DNA of 64,000 nt from Oerskovia paurometabola (GTDB taxonomy: Bacteria > Actinomycetota > Actinomycetes > Actinomycetales > Cellulomonadaceae): the NCBI RefSeq assembly GCF_016907365.1, contig NZ_JAFBBV010000001.1, forward strand, positions 4,092,001 through 4,156,000. The letters are read 5' to 3'. The position numbers and the translations under genes were made by a program. The notes beneath the pieces are model-generated. The model had not been told where the DNA came from. It worked only from the letters and a program-made list of their open reading frames with translations, and searched no databases. Of the stretch, positions 1-7,910 are shown one piece after another (position 1 is the stretch's first letter; each line of letters begins with the position of its first letter).

Positions 1-85
1 CACCCGCGCGCTACGTTCCGAGGACGAGGTCTGCGACGCCCCACGGACCCGCTGCGGGGCCGGCCGCGCGAGGACGGTGGATCCC

Positions 86-697
86 ATGACCGAGCAGGAC
101 GAGACGCTCACCGGACGCACCACCAAGATCGCCCGACGCCTGTGGGGCCTCGCCTACCTGCGCGGAGCCCTGTTCCTCGTGATCGGCGTCGTGCTGTTCG
201 TCGCGCCGGACCGCGGCATCCAGTGGCTCACGTGGCTCGTCGCGGCGATGGCCGTCCTCCAGGGGATCCTCTTCCTGGTCGAGGCCGGGCGGCAGCGCAA
301 GGACGGCGAGGGCGCGGTGTGGCGCTGGGTCGTGGGCGGCCTGAGCATCGTCGTGGGTCTCGTCCTCGCGTTCTGGCCGTCGGCGAGCGTGACGCTCGTG
401 CTGCGGCTCGTCGGGGTCTGGGCGCTCGTCGCGGGGGTGATCGGCCTGGTCGGGGCGCTGCGCGCTCGCCGCACGCGCGAGCCCGGCTGGGACTGGGAGC
501 TAGCGACGGCCGCGCTGTGGGTCGTGTTCGGCGTCCTGGTGCTCGTGAGCCCCGTGACCGGGCTGCAGACCATCACGGTGCTGCTGGGCCTGTACCTGGT
601 CGTCACGGGCGTCGTGATCCTGGTGGCCGCGTTCGCGCAGAGCACGGCCGCGAAGGACGCCAAGGCGGCCCTCGCGGGGCCGACCCCTGCGGGCTAG
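86..697 (+). CDS. HdeD/DUF308-like membrane protein
   Basis: Predicted 203-residue integral membrane protein. Six hydrophobic segments are arranged as pairs (for example LFLVIGVVLFVAP, then WLTWLVAAMAVLQGILFLV), with the repeated pattern of the HdeD/DUF308 family, and short polar tails. In enterobacteria HdeD is tied to acid resistance; in actinobacteria the role of these homologues is unknown. The ATG at 86 is preferred over the in-frame GTG at 77, because the GAGGA at 70-74 has proper spacing only to the ATG. The gene is convergent with the isomerase-like gene, with a long hairpin between them. Family call is good; function is open. Confidence 0.8.
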   Translation: MTEQDETLTGRTTKIARRLWGLAYLRGALFLVIGVVLFVAPDRGIQWLTWLVAAMAVLQGILFLVEAGRQRKDGEGAVWRWVVGGLSIVVGLVLAFWPSASVTLVLRLVGVWALVAGVIGLVGALRARRTREPGWDWELATAALWVVFGVLVLVSPVTGLQTITVLLGLYLVVTGVVILVAAFAQSTAAKDAKAALAGPTPAG

Positions 698-726
698 CGG
701 TCGAGCCCGTTGGCGGGTGAGCGGTC

Positions 727-779
727 GAGCACGGGGTCGAGGTCGGGATCGGCGACAGGACGACCTCGACCCCGTGCTC
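727..779. repeat. Long palindrome, type A copy 1
   Basis: Two 19-bp arms (727-745 and 761-779) are perfect reverse complements around a 15-base loop. The arm core ACGGGGTCGAGGTCG closely matches the palindromes at 24020-24070 and 25161-25205 (ACGGGGTTGAGGTCG). It sits between two convergent genes, so it could work as a bidirectional terminator, but there is no T-tract. Confidence 0.8.
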
Positions 780-791
780 GGCACGTCGGTC

Positions 792-1712
792 CTACCAGGC
801 GTCGAGGTGCCGGTGCTCGTGGCCGGGCGGCGGCTGGTAGTCGGCGTGCGGCTCGGGCTGGAGGTAGGTGCGCGCGAACGCGAGCGACGCCGCGAGGTCC
901 TCGTAGCGTTCTGCGGCAGTGCGGGCGCGCCGGGTCGCGATCTCGACGACGACGTCCCCCTCCCAGCCGCGGCGCACGAGCTCGCCGAGCACCTTGTCGC
1001 ACGGCTGGGTGCCCCGCCCGGGGACCATGTGCTCGTCCTTCATGGAGTCGGTGCCGTCGGCGAGGTGGACGTGGGCCAGCCGGTCACCGAACACGTCGAG
1101 CAGGTCGAGACTGTTCTGCCGGGCGACGGCCGCGTGCGAGAGGTCGAGCGTCACGGCGTCGTAGGGGTGGTCGGTCGGGTCCCAGCCGGGCAGGTAGGCC
1201 TGGACCTCGCGCTTGCGCCCTCGCCACGGGTACATGTTCTCGACCGCGACCGTGACACCGGTGGCGGCGTTGAGCTCGCGCACGTGGTCGGCAAAGCCGC
1301 GCGCGTACAGGCCCTGCCAGCGGAACGGCGGGTGCACGACGACGGTCTGCGCCCCGAGCTCGAGCGCCAGGTCGACGGTCTGCTCGAGCTTGGGTCCGGG
1401 CAACCGTCCCCACACGCGCTGGCTCACGAGGAGCGTCGGGGCGTGGACGCTGCGGATGGGGATGCCGACGTCGGCCGAGAGCTTGCCGAGCGCCTTCGCG
1501 TCCTGCGTGGTCGTGTCCGACCAGACCATGACCTCCATGCCGTCGTAGCCCAGGTGGGCTGCGGCCTCGAAGGCGAACGGCGCCTTGCGCGGGTAGACGC
1601 TGGCGCTGGACAGCGTGACCTTGATCCGGGGCTCCTCTCCCCTGCCTGCTTCACCCCCTCTGGCCTCGCCCTGGGCGGGCGGCTGGGCGTCGGGCGTCGT
1701 CGCTTCACGCAT
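792..1712 (-). CDS. Sugar phosphate isomerase/epimerase-like TIM-barrel protein
   Basis: 306 residues of the xylose-isomerase-like TIM-barrel family (AP endonuclease 2 fold). The strand-end motifs expected to bind a divalent metal are visible in order: VHPPFRW, VAVENMYPW, TLDLSHA, AHVHLADG and VVEIATR. Members act as sugar epimerases, isomerases or hydroxypyruvate isomerases, and the substrate cannot be told from the sequence. The start chosen is the ATG of MREATTPD at 1712; a longer in-frame extension to 1826 is arginine-rich and unlike the family. It is divergent from the HPr-like fragment and the PTS genes, so a role in sugar metabolism is plausible but unproven. Confidence 0.8.
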   Translation of the reverse strand: MREATTPDAQPPAQGEARGGEAGRGEEPRIKVTLSSASVYPRKAPFAFEAAAHLGYDGMEVMVWSDTTTQDAKALGKLSADVGIPIRSVHAPTLLVSQRVWGRLPGPKLEQTVDLALELGAQTVVVHPPFRWQGLYARGFADHVRELNAATGVTVAVENMYPWRGRKREVQAYLPGWDPTDHPYDAVTLDLSHAAVARQNSLDLLDVFGDRLAHVHLADGTDSMKDEHMVPGRGTQPCDKVLGELVRRGWEGDVVVEIATRRARTAAERYEDLAASLAFARTYLQPEPHADYQPPPGHEHRHLDAW

Positions 1713-1824
1713 GTCCGACACCCTAGACCCAGCGGGTGAGCGGTGTTCACAGGGGCGTCCTGGGCGCCGCTCGAACTCTGGCAGGATGCTGCTCGACCGA
1801 ACCTCCCGGAGCACTGGAGTGCGC

Positions 1825-1983
1825 ATGGACCGTCCCGACGCCGTCTCGTCCTCGACCGTCGGTACGACGCGTCCGGGCTTCGGCCCGGGCGACGACGTCG
1901 TCCTCTCGACCGAGACCGACGACGCGCGCGCGCTCGCCGCCCTCGAGTCGCTCGTGGCGTACCTGGAGCAGGACTCGGCCTGA
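1825..1983 (+). CDS. HPr-like C-terminal fragment (52 aa)
   Basis: A 52-residue reading frame whose second half, GDDVVLSTETDDARALAALE onward, aligns without gaps to the C-terminus of the complete HPr 90 bp downstream (GDQVVLATETDGAEAEAALD onward). The N-terminal part carrying the active-site histidine (GLHARPA in the real HPr) is absent and replaced by unrelated sequence. A GGAG lies five bases before the ATG, so it may still be translated. It looks like a decayed tandem duplicate of ptsH; a small regulatory protein is the alternative. Without the His it cannot carry phosphate in the PTS chain. Confidence 0.6.
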   Translation: MDRPDAVSSSTVGTTRPGFGPGDDVVLSTETDDARALAALESLVAYLEQDSA

Positions 1984-2039
1984 GCGGGCGGGTCGGGCCG
2001 GGCTCCGGCCGCCGCCGTCGTCCGCCTCCGCTACAGTGG

Positions 2040-2055
2040 ACTGGTCTATACCACT
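2040..2055. promoter_or_regulatory. DasR-type operator (dre) before ptsH
   Basis: ACTGGTCTATACCACT matches the 16-bp dre consensus of the GntR regulator DasR (ACTGGTCTAGACCACT) at all but one central position. It sits 18 bases before the ptsH start, just upstream of the AGGAGGAG ribosome site, where bound repressor would block transcription. Confidence 0.85.
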
Positions 2056-2072
2056 TCCAGGAGGAGCACGTC

Positions 2073-2339
2073 ATGGAACGAACCGTCACCGTCGCCATCG
2101 CCGAGGGACTCCACGCACGCCCCGCGGCGCTGTTCGTGGCCGAGGCGGGCAAGCAGCCCGTCGCCGTGACCCTCACCAAGGAAGGCGCCGAGACCGTCGA
2201 CGCCGCGAGCATCCTCGGCGTCATGACGCTCGGCGCGGCAGCAGGCGACCAGGTCGTGCTCGCGACCGAGACCGACGGCGCGGAGGCCGAGGCGGCCCTC
2301 GACGCCCTCGCCGAGTTCCTCGGGCGCGAGACGGTCTGA
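2073..2339 (+). CDS. ptsH: Phosphocarrier protein HPr
   Basis: 88-residue HPr, the small phosphocarrier between Enzyme I and EIIA of the sugar phosphotransferase system. The phosphorylated histidine is in GLHARPA (His14) and the regulatory-serine region reads DAASILGVMTLGA, both standard. The length is normal for the family. The ATG at 2073 follows a strong AGGAGGAG, and a DasR operator lies immediately upstream. It is convergent with ptsI, with a long hairpin between, so HPr and EI are on separate transcripts, though probably co-regulated by DasR. High confidence. Confidence 0.95.
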   Translation: MERTVTVAIAEGLHARPAALFVAEAGKQPVAVTLTKEGAETVDAASILGVMTLGAAAGDQVVLATETDGAEAEAALDALAEFLGRETV

Positions 2340-2377
2340 CCTTCTCGTCCCGGCGCCGTCGCCGGGCCCACGCACGA

Positions 2378-2427
2378 CAGCACTCAGCCCGTGGCCCCTC
2401 GTCCGAGGGGGCACGGGCTGAGTGCTG
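2378..2427. terminator. Bidirectional hairpin between ptsH and ptsI
   Basis: Arms of 23 bases at 2378-2400 and 2405-2427 pair with a single mismatch around a 4-base loop. It lies between two convergent stop codons, the expected place for a shared factor-independent style terminator. There is no T-run, as is usual in very GC-rich actinobacteria. Confidence 0.75.
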
Positions 2428-2460
2428 AGTGGCGGACGGTGAGGCAGCACCGCCGCAGGG

Positions 2461-4134
2461 CTACAGCCCCAGCTCCTCCAGCACGGGCAGCTGCGCACGG
2501 ACCGCGTCGCGGGCGGCCGACGCGGTCGGCGAGGCCACCGCGATCTTCGCGAGCGCCGCGCACTGCTCGGAGGTCGTCGCCGCGAGGACGGCCGCGACGT
2601 CGCCGAGCGCGCGCGGCGTCATCGACAACGACGTGACCCCGAGGCCCACGAGGACCGGCGCCAGGGCCGGGTCGGCCGCAGCCTCCCCGCAGACGCCGAC
2701 CGGGCGGCCGTGCTCGGCCCCGCCCGCGCACGCGGCACCGACGAGTGAGAGCACCGCGGGCTGCCACGGCGTCGAGAGCGCGGCGAGGTCCGCCGTCTCC
2801 CGGTCCGCGGCCATCGTGTACTGGGTCAGGTCGTTCGTGCCGATGCTCGCGAAGTCGACCTGCTCCAGGACCCAGCGCGACTGGATGGCCGCGGCGGGGA
2901 CCTCGATCATGACGCCCGCGGTCGCCAGACCCCGCTCACGGCAGGCTGCCGCGAACTCCTGGGCCTCGTCCGGGGTCGCGACCATGGGGGCCATGACCCA
3001 TACGTCGGCCTCCTCGGCGGCAGCGGCCTGGGCGATCGCGTCGAGCTGGCGCGCCAGGACCTCGGGGTGGCGCACCGCGGTGCGCAGCCCACGGACGCCG
3101 AGCGCGGGGTTGGGCTCGTCGTCGGCCGTGACGAACGGCAGGGGCTTGTCGGCGCCCGCGTCGAGCGTGCGGACGACGACCTTGCGGCCCCCGAACGCGC
3201 TCAGCACGGCCCGGTACGCCGCGACCTGCTCGTCGACACCGGGCTCCTCGGTGCGTCCCAGGAAGCAGAACTCGGTCCGGAACAGACCGACCCCCTCCGC
3301 GCCTGCGGCCACCGCGGCCTCGGCCCCGGCCGGGTCCGCGACGTTGGCGAGGAGCTGGACCCGCACGCCGTCGGCCGTCCTGCCCTGGCCGTCGAACGCA
3401 CGCGGACCGCGCGGGCGGTCGAGCACACGGGCGACGTCCTCGGGCGACGGGTCGCGCTCGACCGTGCCCTGCGAACCGTCGACCAGCACGGTCTCGCCGT
3501 CCGCGAGCTCGGTGGCTCGGGGCGCCGCGACGACAGCCGGGATCCCGAGCGAGCGGGCCAGGATCGCGGTGTGCGACGTCGGGCCTCCTCCGCTCGTCAC
3601 GATCGCGAGGACCCGCGCGGGGTCGAGGGTCGCGGTGTCGGCGGGCGCGAGGTCGGTCGCGACGAGCACGAACGGGTGGTCGAGGTCCGGGACACCCGGC
3701 GCCCGGCGGCCCGTGAGAGCCGCGACGATGCGCTCGCGCACGTCACGGACGTCGTGCGCGCGCTCGGCCATCATGCCGCCGAGCGACTCGAGGCGGGCCG
3801 CGAGATCACCGGCCGCCTCCCACACGGCCCGCTCGGGGACGGTCCGCTCGTCGCGGACCTTGCGGGCGGACTCCTTGGACAGCGTGGTGTCGGCGGCCAT
3901 GGCGGCCGTGACCGTGAGGACCTCGACGGCGGTGCCGGTCGCCCTCGCGGCGCGTGCCGCGAGGTCCGCCTGGACGCTGCGGACCGCGTCGTCGATCGCG
4001 GCGACCGCCGCCTCGACGTCCGCGTCCGGCCCGAGAGTCGCCGCGGCGGGCTCGGGCACGGGGGCCGGCATCGTCACGACGACACCGGCCCCCCGCCCGG
4101 GGCTGACGCCCACACCGTCGAGGACGGAGGTCAC
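2461..4134 (-). CDS. ptsI: PTS Enzyme I (phosphoenolpyruvate-protein phosphotransferase)
   Basis: 557-residue Enzyme I, which takes phosphate from PEP and passes it to HPr. The swivelling domain has the active-site histidine in GGGPTSHTAILARS (about His188). The C-terminal PEP-binding barrel has DFASIGTNDLTQYTMAADRE and the cysteine of GVCGEAA. The start is the GTG at 4134, overlapping the EIIC stop codon (GTGA), so it is translationally coupled to EIIC. A longer in-frame extension to 4374 runs antisense-style through the EIIC tail and is rejected. Placing ptsI in one operon with a sugar-specific EIIC suggests this locus carries the general PTS of the cell. Confidence 0.95.
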   Translation of the reverse strand: MTSVLDGVGVSPGRGAGVVVTMPAPVPEPAAATLGPDADVEAAVAAIDDAVRSVQADLAARAARATGTAVEVLTVTAAMAADTTLSKESARKVRDERTVPERAVWEAAGDLAARLESLGGMMAERAHDVRDVRERIVAALTGRRAPGVPDLDHPFVLVATDLAPADTATLDPARVLAIVTSGGGPTSHTAILARSLGIPAVVAAPRATELADGETVLVDGSQGTVERDPSPEDVARVLDRPRGPRAFDGQGRTADGVRVQLLANVADPAGAEAAVAAGAEGVGLFRTEFCFLGRTEEPGVDEQVAAYRAVLSAFGGRKVVVRTLDAGADKPLPFVTADDEPNPALGVRGLRTAVRHPEVLARQLDAIAQAAAAEEADVWVMAPMVATPDEAQEFAAACRERGLATAGVMIEVPAAAIQSRWVLEQVDFASIGTNDLTQYTMAADRETADLAALSTPWQPAVLSLVGAACAGGAEHGRPVGVCGEAAADPALAPVLVGLGVTSLSMTPRALGDVAAVLAATTSEQCAALAKIAVASPTASAARDAVRAQLPVLEELGL

Positions 4135-5591
4135 CTGCCGCCTCCGCCGTCGGCCTTCGCCCCGGAGCCTCGGGCATCGAGCTCCGCGGGAGACAGGTCG
4201 GCCTCGGCCGCCTTCTTCTCCTCGGCGACCAGGACCGGGTCTGCGGTCGGGTCGGCGCCCACGGCCGAGTCGTCGTCCTCGCGGCCCGGCGTGCGCAGGT
4301 TCCACTTGGTGATGACCCACCGGAACAGGAAGTAGTAGATCACCGCGTACCCGAGGCCGATCACGATGATCCACAGGGGCATCGTCGCGATGCGGAAGTT
4401 CAGGATGTAGTCGATCGCACCGGCCGAGAACCCGAAGCCGGACTTGATCCCCAGGGCGTTGACAAGGGCGAGCGAGGTGCCCGTGAGGACGGCGTGGATC
4501 GCGTACAGCGGGTAGGCGACGTACACGAACGCGAACTCGAGGGGCTCGGTCACGCCGGTGACGAACGCGACGAGCGCGGCCGAGCCCATGATGCCGCCGA
4601 TGAGCTTGCGGTTCTTGGGCTTCGACGTGTGGATGATCGCGAGCGCGGCCGCCGGGAGGGCGAACATGAAGATCGGGAAGAAGCCCGTCATGAAGGTGCC
4701 GGCCGTGGGGTCGCCGTGCAGGAAGCGCGCGATGTCGCCGTGCCAGACGGCGCCGCTCGCGTCGGTGTAGCTGCCGAACTGGAACCAGGGCAGCGAGTTG
4801 AGCAGGTGGTGCAGGCCGATCGGGACGAGCAGGCGGTTGGCCGTGCCGTAGACGAAGGCCCCGAGGACCGTGGAGCCTGTGACCCAGTCACCGATGGCCG
4901 TGAAGCCCGCGTCGAACCAGGGGTAGATGAGCGCGCCGATCACGGCGATGATGACTGCGGCACCCGCGGTGACGATCGGCACGAAGCGGCGGCCACCGAA
5001 GAAGGCCAGGTAGGGCGGCAGCTTGATGCGGCTGTACTTCTGGAACATGATCGCGGCGGTCAGACCGATGACGATGCCGCCGAGGACGCCGTAGTTGATG
5101 AGCTTCTGCTCCGGCCCGCCCGTGATGGCCGCCGTGACCAGGTCGAGGAAGTTCCCGTCCTGCGCCGCGGTGATGGCGTCGGGGTCGGCCCCGGCCAGCC
5201 ATGCGGCCGGGGTGTCGGGCTTGCCGAGCACGTACGGCGAGAGCGCGTCGCTCACGCCCTTGAAGACCAGGTACCCGATGACGGCGGCCAGGCCGGTCGA
5301 GCCGTCGGCCTTCTTGGCGTAGCCGACCGCGACACCGACCGCGAAGAGCAGCGCGAGGTTCGCGAACAGCGCGTTGCCGGCGGACGCGAACACGTCGGCG
5401 ACGGGCTGCAGCCAGGGGAAGGTGCCCGCGGCGCCGTCGGCACCGAGCATGTCGGCCTGACCGAGGCGCAGCAGCAGTGCTGCGGCGGGCAGGGAGGCGA
5501 TGGGCAGCATGAGGGATCGACCGACCCTCTGCAGCTGGGCGAAGCCGGGAATCCCCTTCTTCACCTTGGGTGTTTCGGCCACGGACGTCAT
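4131..5591 (-). CDS. nagE2: PTS EIIC permease, N-acetylglucosamine/glucose family
   Basis: 486-residue membrane permease of the PTS glucose-glucosamine family, with about ten hydrophobic segments and a soluble C-terminal tail. The conserved stretches VPIGLHHLLNSLPWFQFG and GVTEPLEFAFVYVAYPLY match GlcNAc-type EIIC proteins. EIIA and EIIB domains are missing here and are encoded by separate genes across the divergent promoter. The start is the ATG at 5591, since GAGGAG lies about six bases before it; the GTG at 5597 is too close. DasR operators in the divergent promoter and the DasR linkage favour GlcNAc as substrate (inference), as for Streptomyces NagE2. Confidence 0.85.
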   Translation of the reverse strand: MTSVAETPKVKKGIPGFAQLQRVGRSLMLPIASLPAAALLLRLGQADMLGADGAAGTFPWLQPVADVFASAGNALFANLALLFAVGVAVGYAKKADGSTGLAAVIGYLVFKGVSDALSPYVLGKPDTPAAWLAGADPDAITAAQDGNFLDLVTAAITGGPEQKLINYGVLGGIVIGLTAAIMFQKYSRIKLPPYLAFFGGRRFVPIVTAGAAVIIAVIGALIYPWFDAGFTAIGDWVTGSTVLGAFVYGTANRLLVPIGLHHLLNSLPWFQFGSYTDASGAVWHGDIARFLHGDPTAGTFMTGFFPIFMFALPAAALAIIHTSKPKNRKLIGGIMGSAALVAFVTGVTEPLEFAFVYVAYPLYAIHAVLTGTSLALVNALGIKSGFGFSAGAIDYILNFRIATMPLWIIVIGLGYAVIYYFLFRWVITKWNLRTPGREDDDSAVGADPTADPVLVAEEKKAAEADLSPAELDARGSGAKADGGGGR

Positions 5592-5734
5592 GTTCACTCC
5601 TCGTTGATCGGGTGCATCCGAGGCCGTCGGACCGCACCGCTTGAACTGGGAACTGCCTTGATCACGACGCCGGCCCGGACTCTGGAGCGCGTCGTTGCTG
5701 TAACCCGAGCCATCACCACCGTCTGTGGTGGGAT

Positions 5735-5750
5735 AGTTGTCTGGACCACT
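5735..5750. promoter_or_regulatory. DasR-type operator 1 in the EIIC/dasR divergent promoter
   Basis: AGTTGTCTGGACCACT is a good match to the 16-bp dre consensus with the strong right half GGACCACT. It lies on the EIIC-proximal side of the divergent intergenic region. Confidence 0.75.
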
Positions 5751-5759
5751 TGCGGACAG

Positions 5760-5775
5760 AGTGGTCTAGACATCA
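5760..5775. promoter_or_regulatory. DasR-type operator 2 in the EIIC/dasR divergent promoter
   Basis: AGTGGTCTAGACATCA has the exact central GGTCTAGAC of the dre consensus. Together with the site at 5735 it forms a pair 25 bp apart centre to centre, so two dimers could bind nearly in phase (about 2.4 turns) and control EIIC-ptsI and dasR-EIIB-EIIA at once. Confidence 0.8.
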
Positions 5776-5824
5776 TGATGTGTCAAGCCCCGGCAACTCC
5801 GGGGCGACCGAGAGCGAGGAACAC

Positions 5825-6637
5825 GTGGCAGCGACGACGCAGGCCAGAGCACCTAAAGGCGGGCACAAGCACCAGATCGTGCGCGCCTACCTCAGCGACC
5901 TGATCGCGAACGAGCTGACCATCGGCGACGCCGTCCCCTCCGAGCGCGTGCTCACCGAGAAGTTCGGCGTCTCCCGCATGACGGTCCGCCAGGCCCTCGA
6001 GTCCCTCGTGGCCGACGGCGTCCTCCAGCGAGAGCAGGGCCGCGGCACGTTCGTCGCCCCGCAGCACACCGACTTCGAGATGCGCCTGACGACGTTCGGC
6101 GAGGAAGCACGACGTCTCGGTCTGGTGCCCAGCACCCAGGTCATCGACAGCGACACCCTCGCCGCGGGCCGGGTCGTCGCCGAGGCCCTCGGCATCGCTC
6201 CCGAGGACCGCGTGCACTACGTCGAGCGCCTGCGCTTCGCGGACGGCACGCCCATGGCCGTCGAGCGCGCGTGGGTGCCTGTGACGCTCGCCCCCGACCT
6301 GCTCGACAACGGTGTCCCCGACAGCCTGTACGGCGCACTGCGCGAGCGCGGCCACTCCCCGACCTGGGGCGAGGACACGATCATGGCGGCCGAGGCCAGC
6401 GCGGCCGAGCAGACGATCCTCGCCATGACGAGCGTCCGGGCCGTCCTGCGCGCGCACCGCAAGACCTACTCGGACGACGGCGCCTGCATGTACTCCCAGA
6501 TGTGCTACCGGGGCGACCGGTACTCGGTCGTCGTCCCGCTCCGCGAGGCGCGGCCCACGATCGTCCCCCGGCCCGCCCCCGCACCGGAGCTCGAGGCCGA
6601 GCCCACCTCCGGGTCCGGCACGGCCGAGACCGCATGA
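5825..6637 (+). CDS. dasR: GntR/HutC-family repressor, DasR type
   Basis: 270 residues. An N-terminal winged helix (VRAYLSDLIANELTIGDAVP, then SERVLTEKFGVSRMTVRQAL) is followed by a UTRA effector domain starting near residue 80 (DFEMRLTTFGEEARRLGL) of the HutC subfamily. DasR and NagR respond to amino-sugar phosphates. The start is the GTG at 5825 behind GAGCGAGGA; the open frame runs upstream through the operators but that part is not protein-like. Flanking PTS genes and three dre-like sites support DasR identity and autoregulation. The roughly 25-residue Pro/Glu/Ala-rich tail is atypical. Confidence 0.85.
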   Translation: MAATTQARAPKGGHKHQIVRAYLSDLIANELTIGDAVPSERVLTEKFGVSRMTVRQALESLVADGVLQREQGRGTFVAPQHTDFEMRLTTFGEEARRLGLVPSTQVIDSDTLAAGRVVAEALGIAPEDRVHYVERLRFADGTPMAVERAWVPVTLAPDLLDNGVPDSLYGALRERGHSPTWGEDTIMAAEASAAEQTILAMTSVRAVLRAHRKTYSDDGACMYSQMCYRGDRYSVVVPLREARPTIVPRPAPAPELEAEPTSGSGTAETA

Positions 6638-6698
6638 CCCCCACGACCGGCGCGACCGACGCCGTACCCACGACCCACGCACCAGAGAGGATGCAACG

Positions 6699-6944
6699 AT
6701 GACTGCAGCCGATGCAGCACGGGCCGCCGCGATACTCGCCGGCCTCGGCGGGGTGAGCAACATCGAGGAGATCGACCCCTGCACCACCCGACTGCGGTCG
6801 CTCGTCAAGGACCCCAGCCTCGTCGACGTGGCCGCCCTGCGCGCCGCCGGCGCCTTCGGGGTCATGACGACGGGACGAGTGGTCCAGGTCGTCGTCGGCC
6901 CCCAGGTCGACACGATCGCCTCGGACCTCGCAGACCTCATGTGA
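6699..6944 (+). CDS. PTS EIIB domain protein, first copy
   Basis: 81-residue stand-alone EIIB of the glucose/GlcNAc family. The phosphorylated cysteine is Cys28 in IDPCTTRLR (family form CxTRLR), followed by the usual VDVAALRAAGAFGVM and VQVVVGP segments. It would accept phosphate from EIIA and give it to the sugar bound by EIIC. An AGAGAGG lies ahead of the ATG. It is one of two tandem EIIB genes, 64 bases apart; this copy is the more diverged in the loop after the cysteine, so it may serve another EIIC or have a modified role. Confidence 0.9.
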   Translation: MTAADAARAAAILAGLGGVSNIEEIDPCTTRLRSLVKDPSLVDVAALRAAGAFGVMTTGRVVQVVVGPQVDTIASDLADLM

Positions 6945-7008
6945 CCCCGTGCCCGCTGTCCGCGGGCACCTCGACGTACGTCCGCACCAGCACACGAAGG
7001 AGCACGAC

Positions 7009-7239
7009 ATGAGCAAGGCAGAGCAGATCCTCAAGGGCCTCGGCGGGGATGCGAACATCCTCGACCTCGAACCCTGCATCACGCGTCTGCGCGTGGAGGT
7101 CGAGGACCCGAGCCTGGTCGACGAGAAGACCCTCACGGGCGCCGGGGCCATCGCGGTCGTCCGGACGGGCAACGCGATCCAGGTGATCGTCGGCCCCGAG
7201 GCCGACAACCTCGCCTCGGACATCGAGGACCTCCGTTGA
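7009..7239 (+). CDS. nagF: PTS EIIB domain protein, second copy
   Basis: 76-residue EIIB. The active cysteine is Cys23 in LEPCITRLR, the canonical CITRLR form, and the fold continues VDEKTLTGAGAIAVVRTG and IQVIVGPEADNLASDIEDL. It is about half identical to the copy just upstream, so the pair is a tandem duplication. The ATG at 7009 follows GAAGGAG. Its stop codon overlaps the TTG start of the EIIA gene, so the two are translationally coupled. As the canonical copy it is the better candidate partner for the divergent EIIC. Confidence 0.9.
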   Translation: MSKAEQILKGLGGDANILDLEPCITRLRVEVEDPSLVDEKTLTGAGAIAVVRTGNAIQVIVGPEADNLASDIEDLR

Positions 7240-7703
7240 CCGCAGCGCCCCTGACCGTCCTCTCCCCGGTCACCGGGACCGTCGTCGCCCTGTCGGACGT
7301 CGACGACCCGGTGTTCTCCGCGGGACTCGTCGGTCCGGGTACCGCGATCGCTCCCGACCCCGCCGAGGGCGGCCTCGTGTCGGCCCCGGTCAGCGGGACG
7401 GTCGTCAAGGTCCACCCGCACGCGTTCGTCATCAAGCACGACAGCGGCCAGGCCGTGCTGGTGCACCTGGGCATCAACACGGTCCAGCTCGCGGACGAGG
7501 GCTTCACGCTGCACGTCGCCCAGGGTGACGTGGTCCACCAGGGCACGACGCTGGTCACCTGGGACCCTGCCGCGATCGAGGAGGGTGGCCGCTCGGCCGT
7601 CTGCCCCGTCGTCGCGCTCGAGGGCAAGCCCGACGCCGTGACCCCGCTGGCCCCGGTCGGGACCTGGGTCGCGCGCGGCGAAGAGCTCCTGATCTGGGAG
7701 TGA
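7236..7703 (+). CDS. crr: PTS EIIA (glucose-type, Crr-like)
   Basis: 155-residue EIIA of the glucose family. The two paired active-site histidines are present with the right spacing: His62 in KVHPHAF and the phosphorylated His77 in VLVHLGINTVQL. The start is a TTG overlapping the stop of the upstream EIIB (TTGA), an uncommon start codon explained by translational coupling. Together with HPr, EI, EIIB and EIIC this completes a full PTS chain in 6 kb. A perfect 36-bp palindrome follows the stop. Confidence 0.92.
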   Translation: MTAAPLTVLSPVTGTVVALSDVDDPVFSAGLVGPGTAIAPDPAEGGLVSAPVSGTVVKVHPHAFVIKHDSGQAVLVHLGINTVQLADEGFTLHVAQGDVVHQGTTLVTWDPAAIEEGGRSAVCPVVALEGKPDAVTPLAPVGTWVARGEELLIWE

Positions 7704-7712
7704 TGCTGGCGT

Positions 7713-7748
7713 CAGAACGAGCGTGACCTCGAGGTCACGCTCGTTCTG
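7713..7748. terminator. Perfect palindrome after EIIA
   Basis: 36 bases reading as a perfect palindrome (arms 7713-7730 and 7731-7748, no spacer in the DNA; the RNA would need a small loop). It lies ten bases after the EIIA stop and before the next co-directional gene, the position of an operon terminator. Confidence 0.7.
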
Positions 7749-7797
7749 GCATGTCTGCGCCCGTGGCGCTGGACCGGCGGCCGAGCGGTCGCGCGCC

Positions 7798-7804
7798 TAT
7801 AAAT
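7798..7804 (+). promoter_or_regulatory. Possible -10 element (TATAAAT)
   Basis: TATAAAT stands out in otherwise very GC-rich DNA between the PTS terminator and the small secreted-protein gene. It would give a leader of about 100 bases. Spacing to a -35 is not convincing, so this is only a candidate. Confidence 0.3.
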
Positions 7805-7910
7805 GGTGCGCGGTCCTTCCTTATGCCAGGCTCTGTGATCGACGCCACGTCCACAGGGGGCGAGCATGGTGTCACGATGCCTCGTGCATCACGACCCTTC
7901 AAGGAGAACG

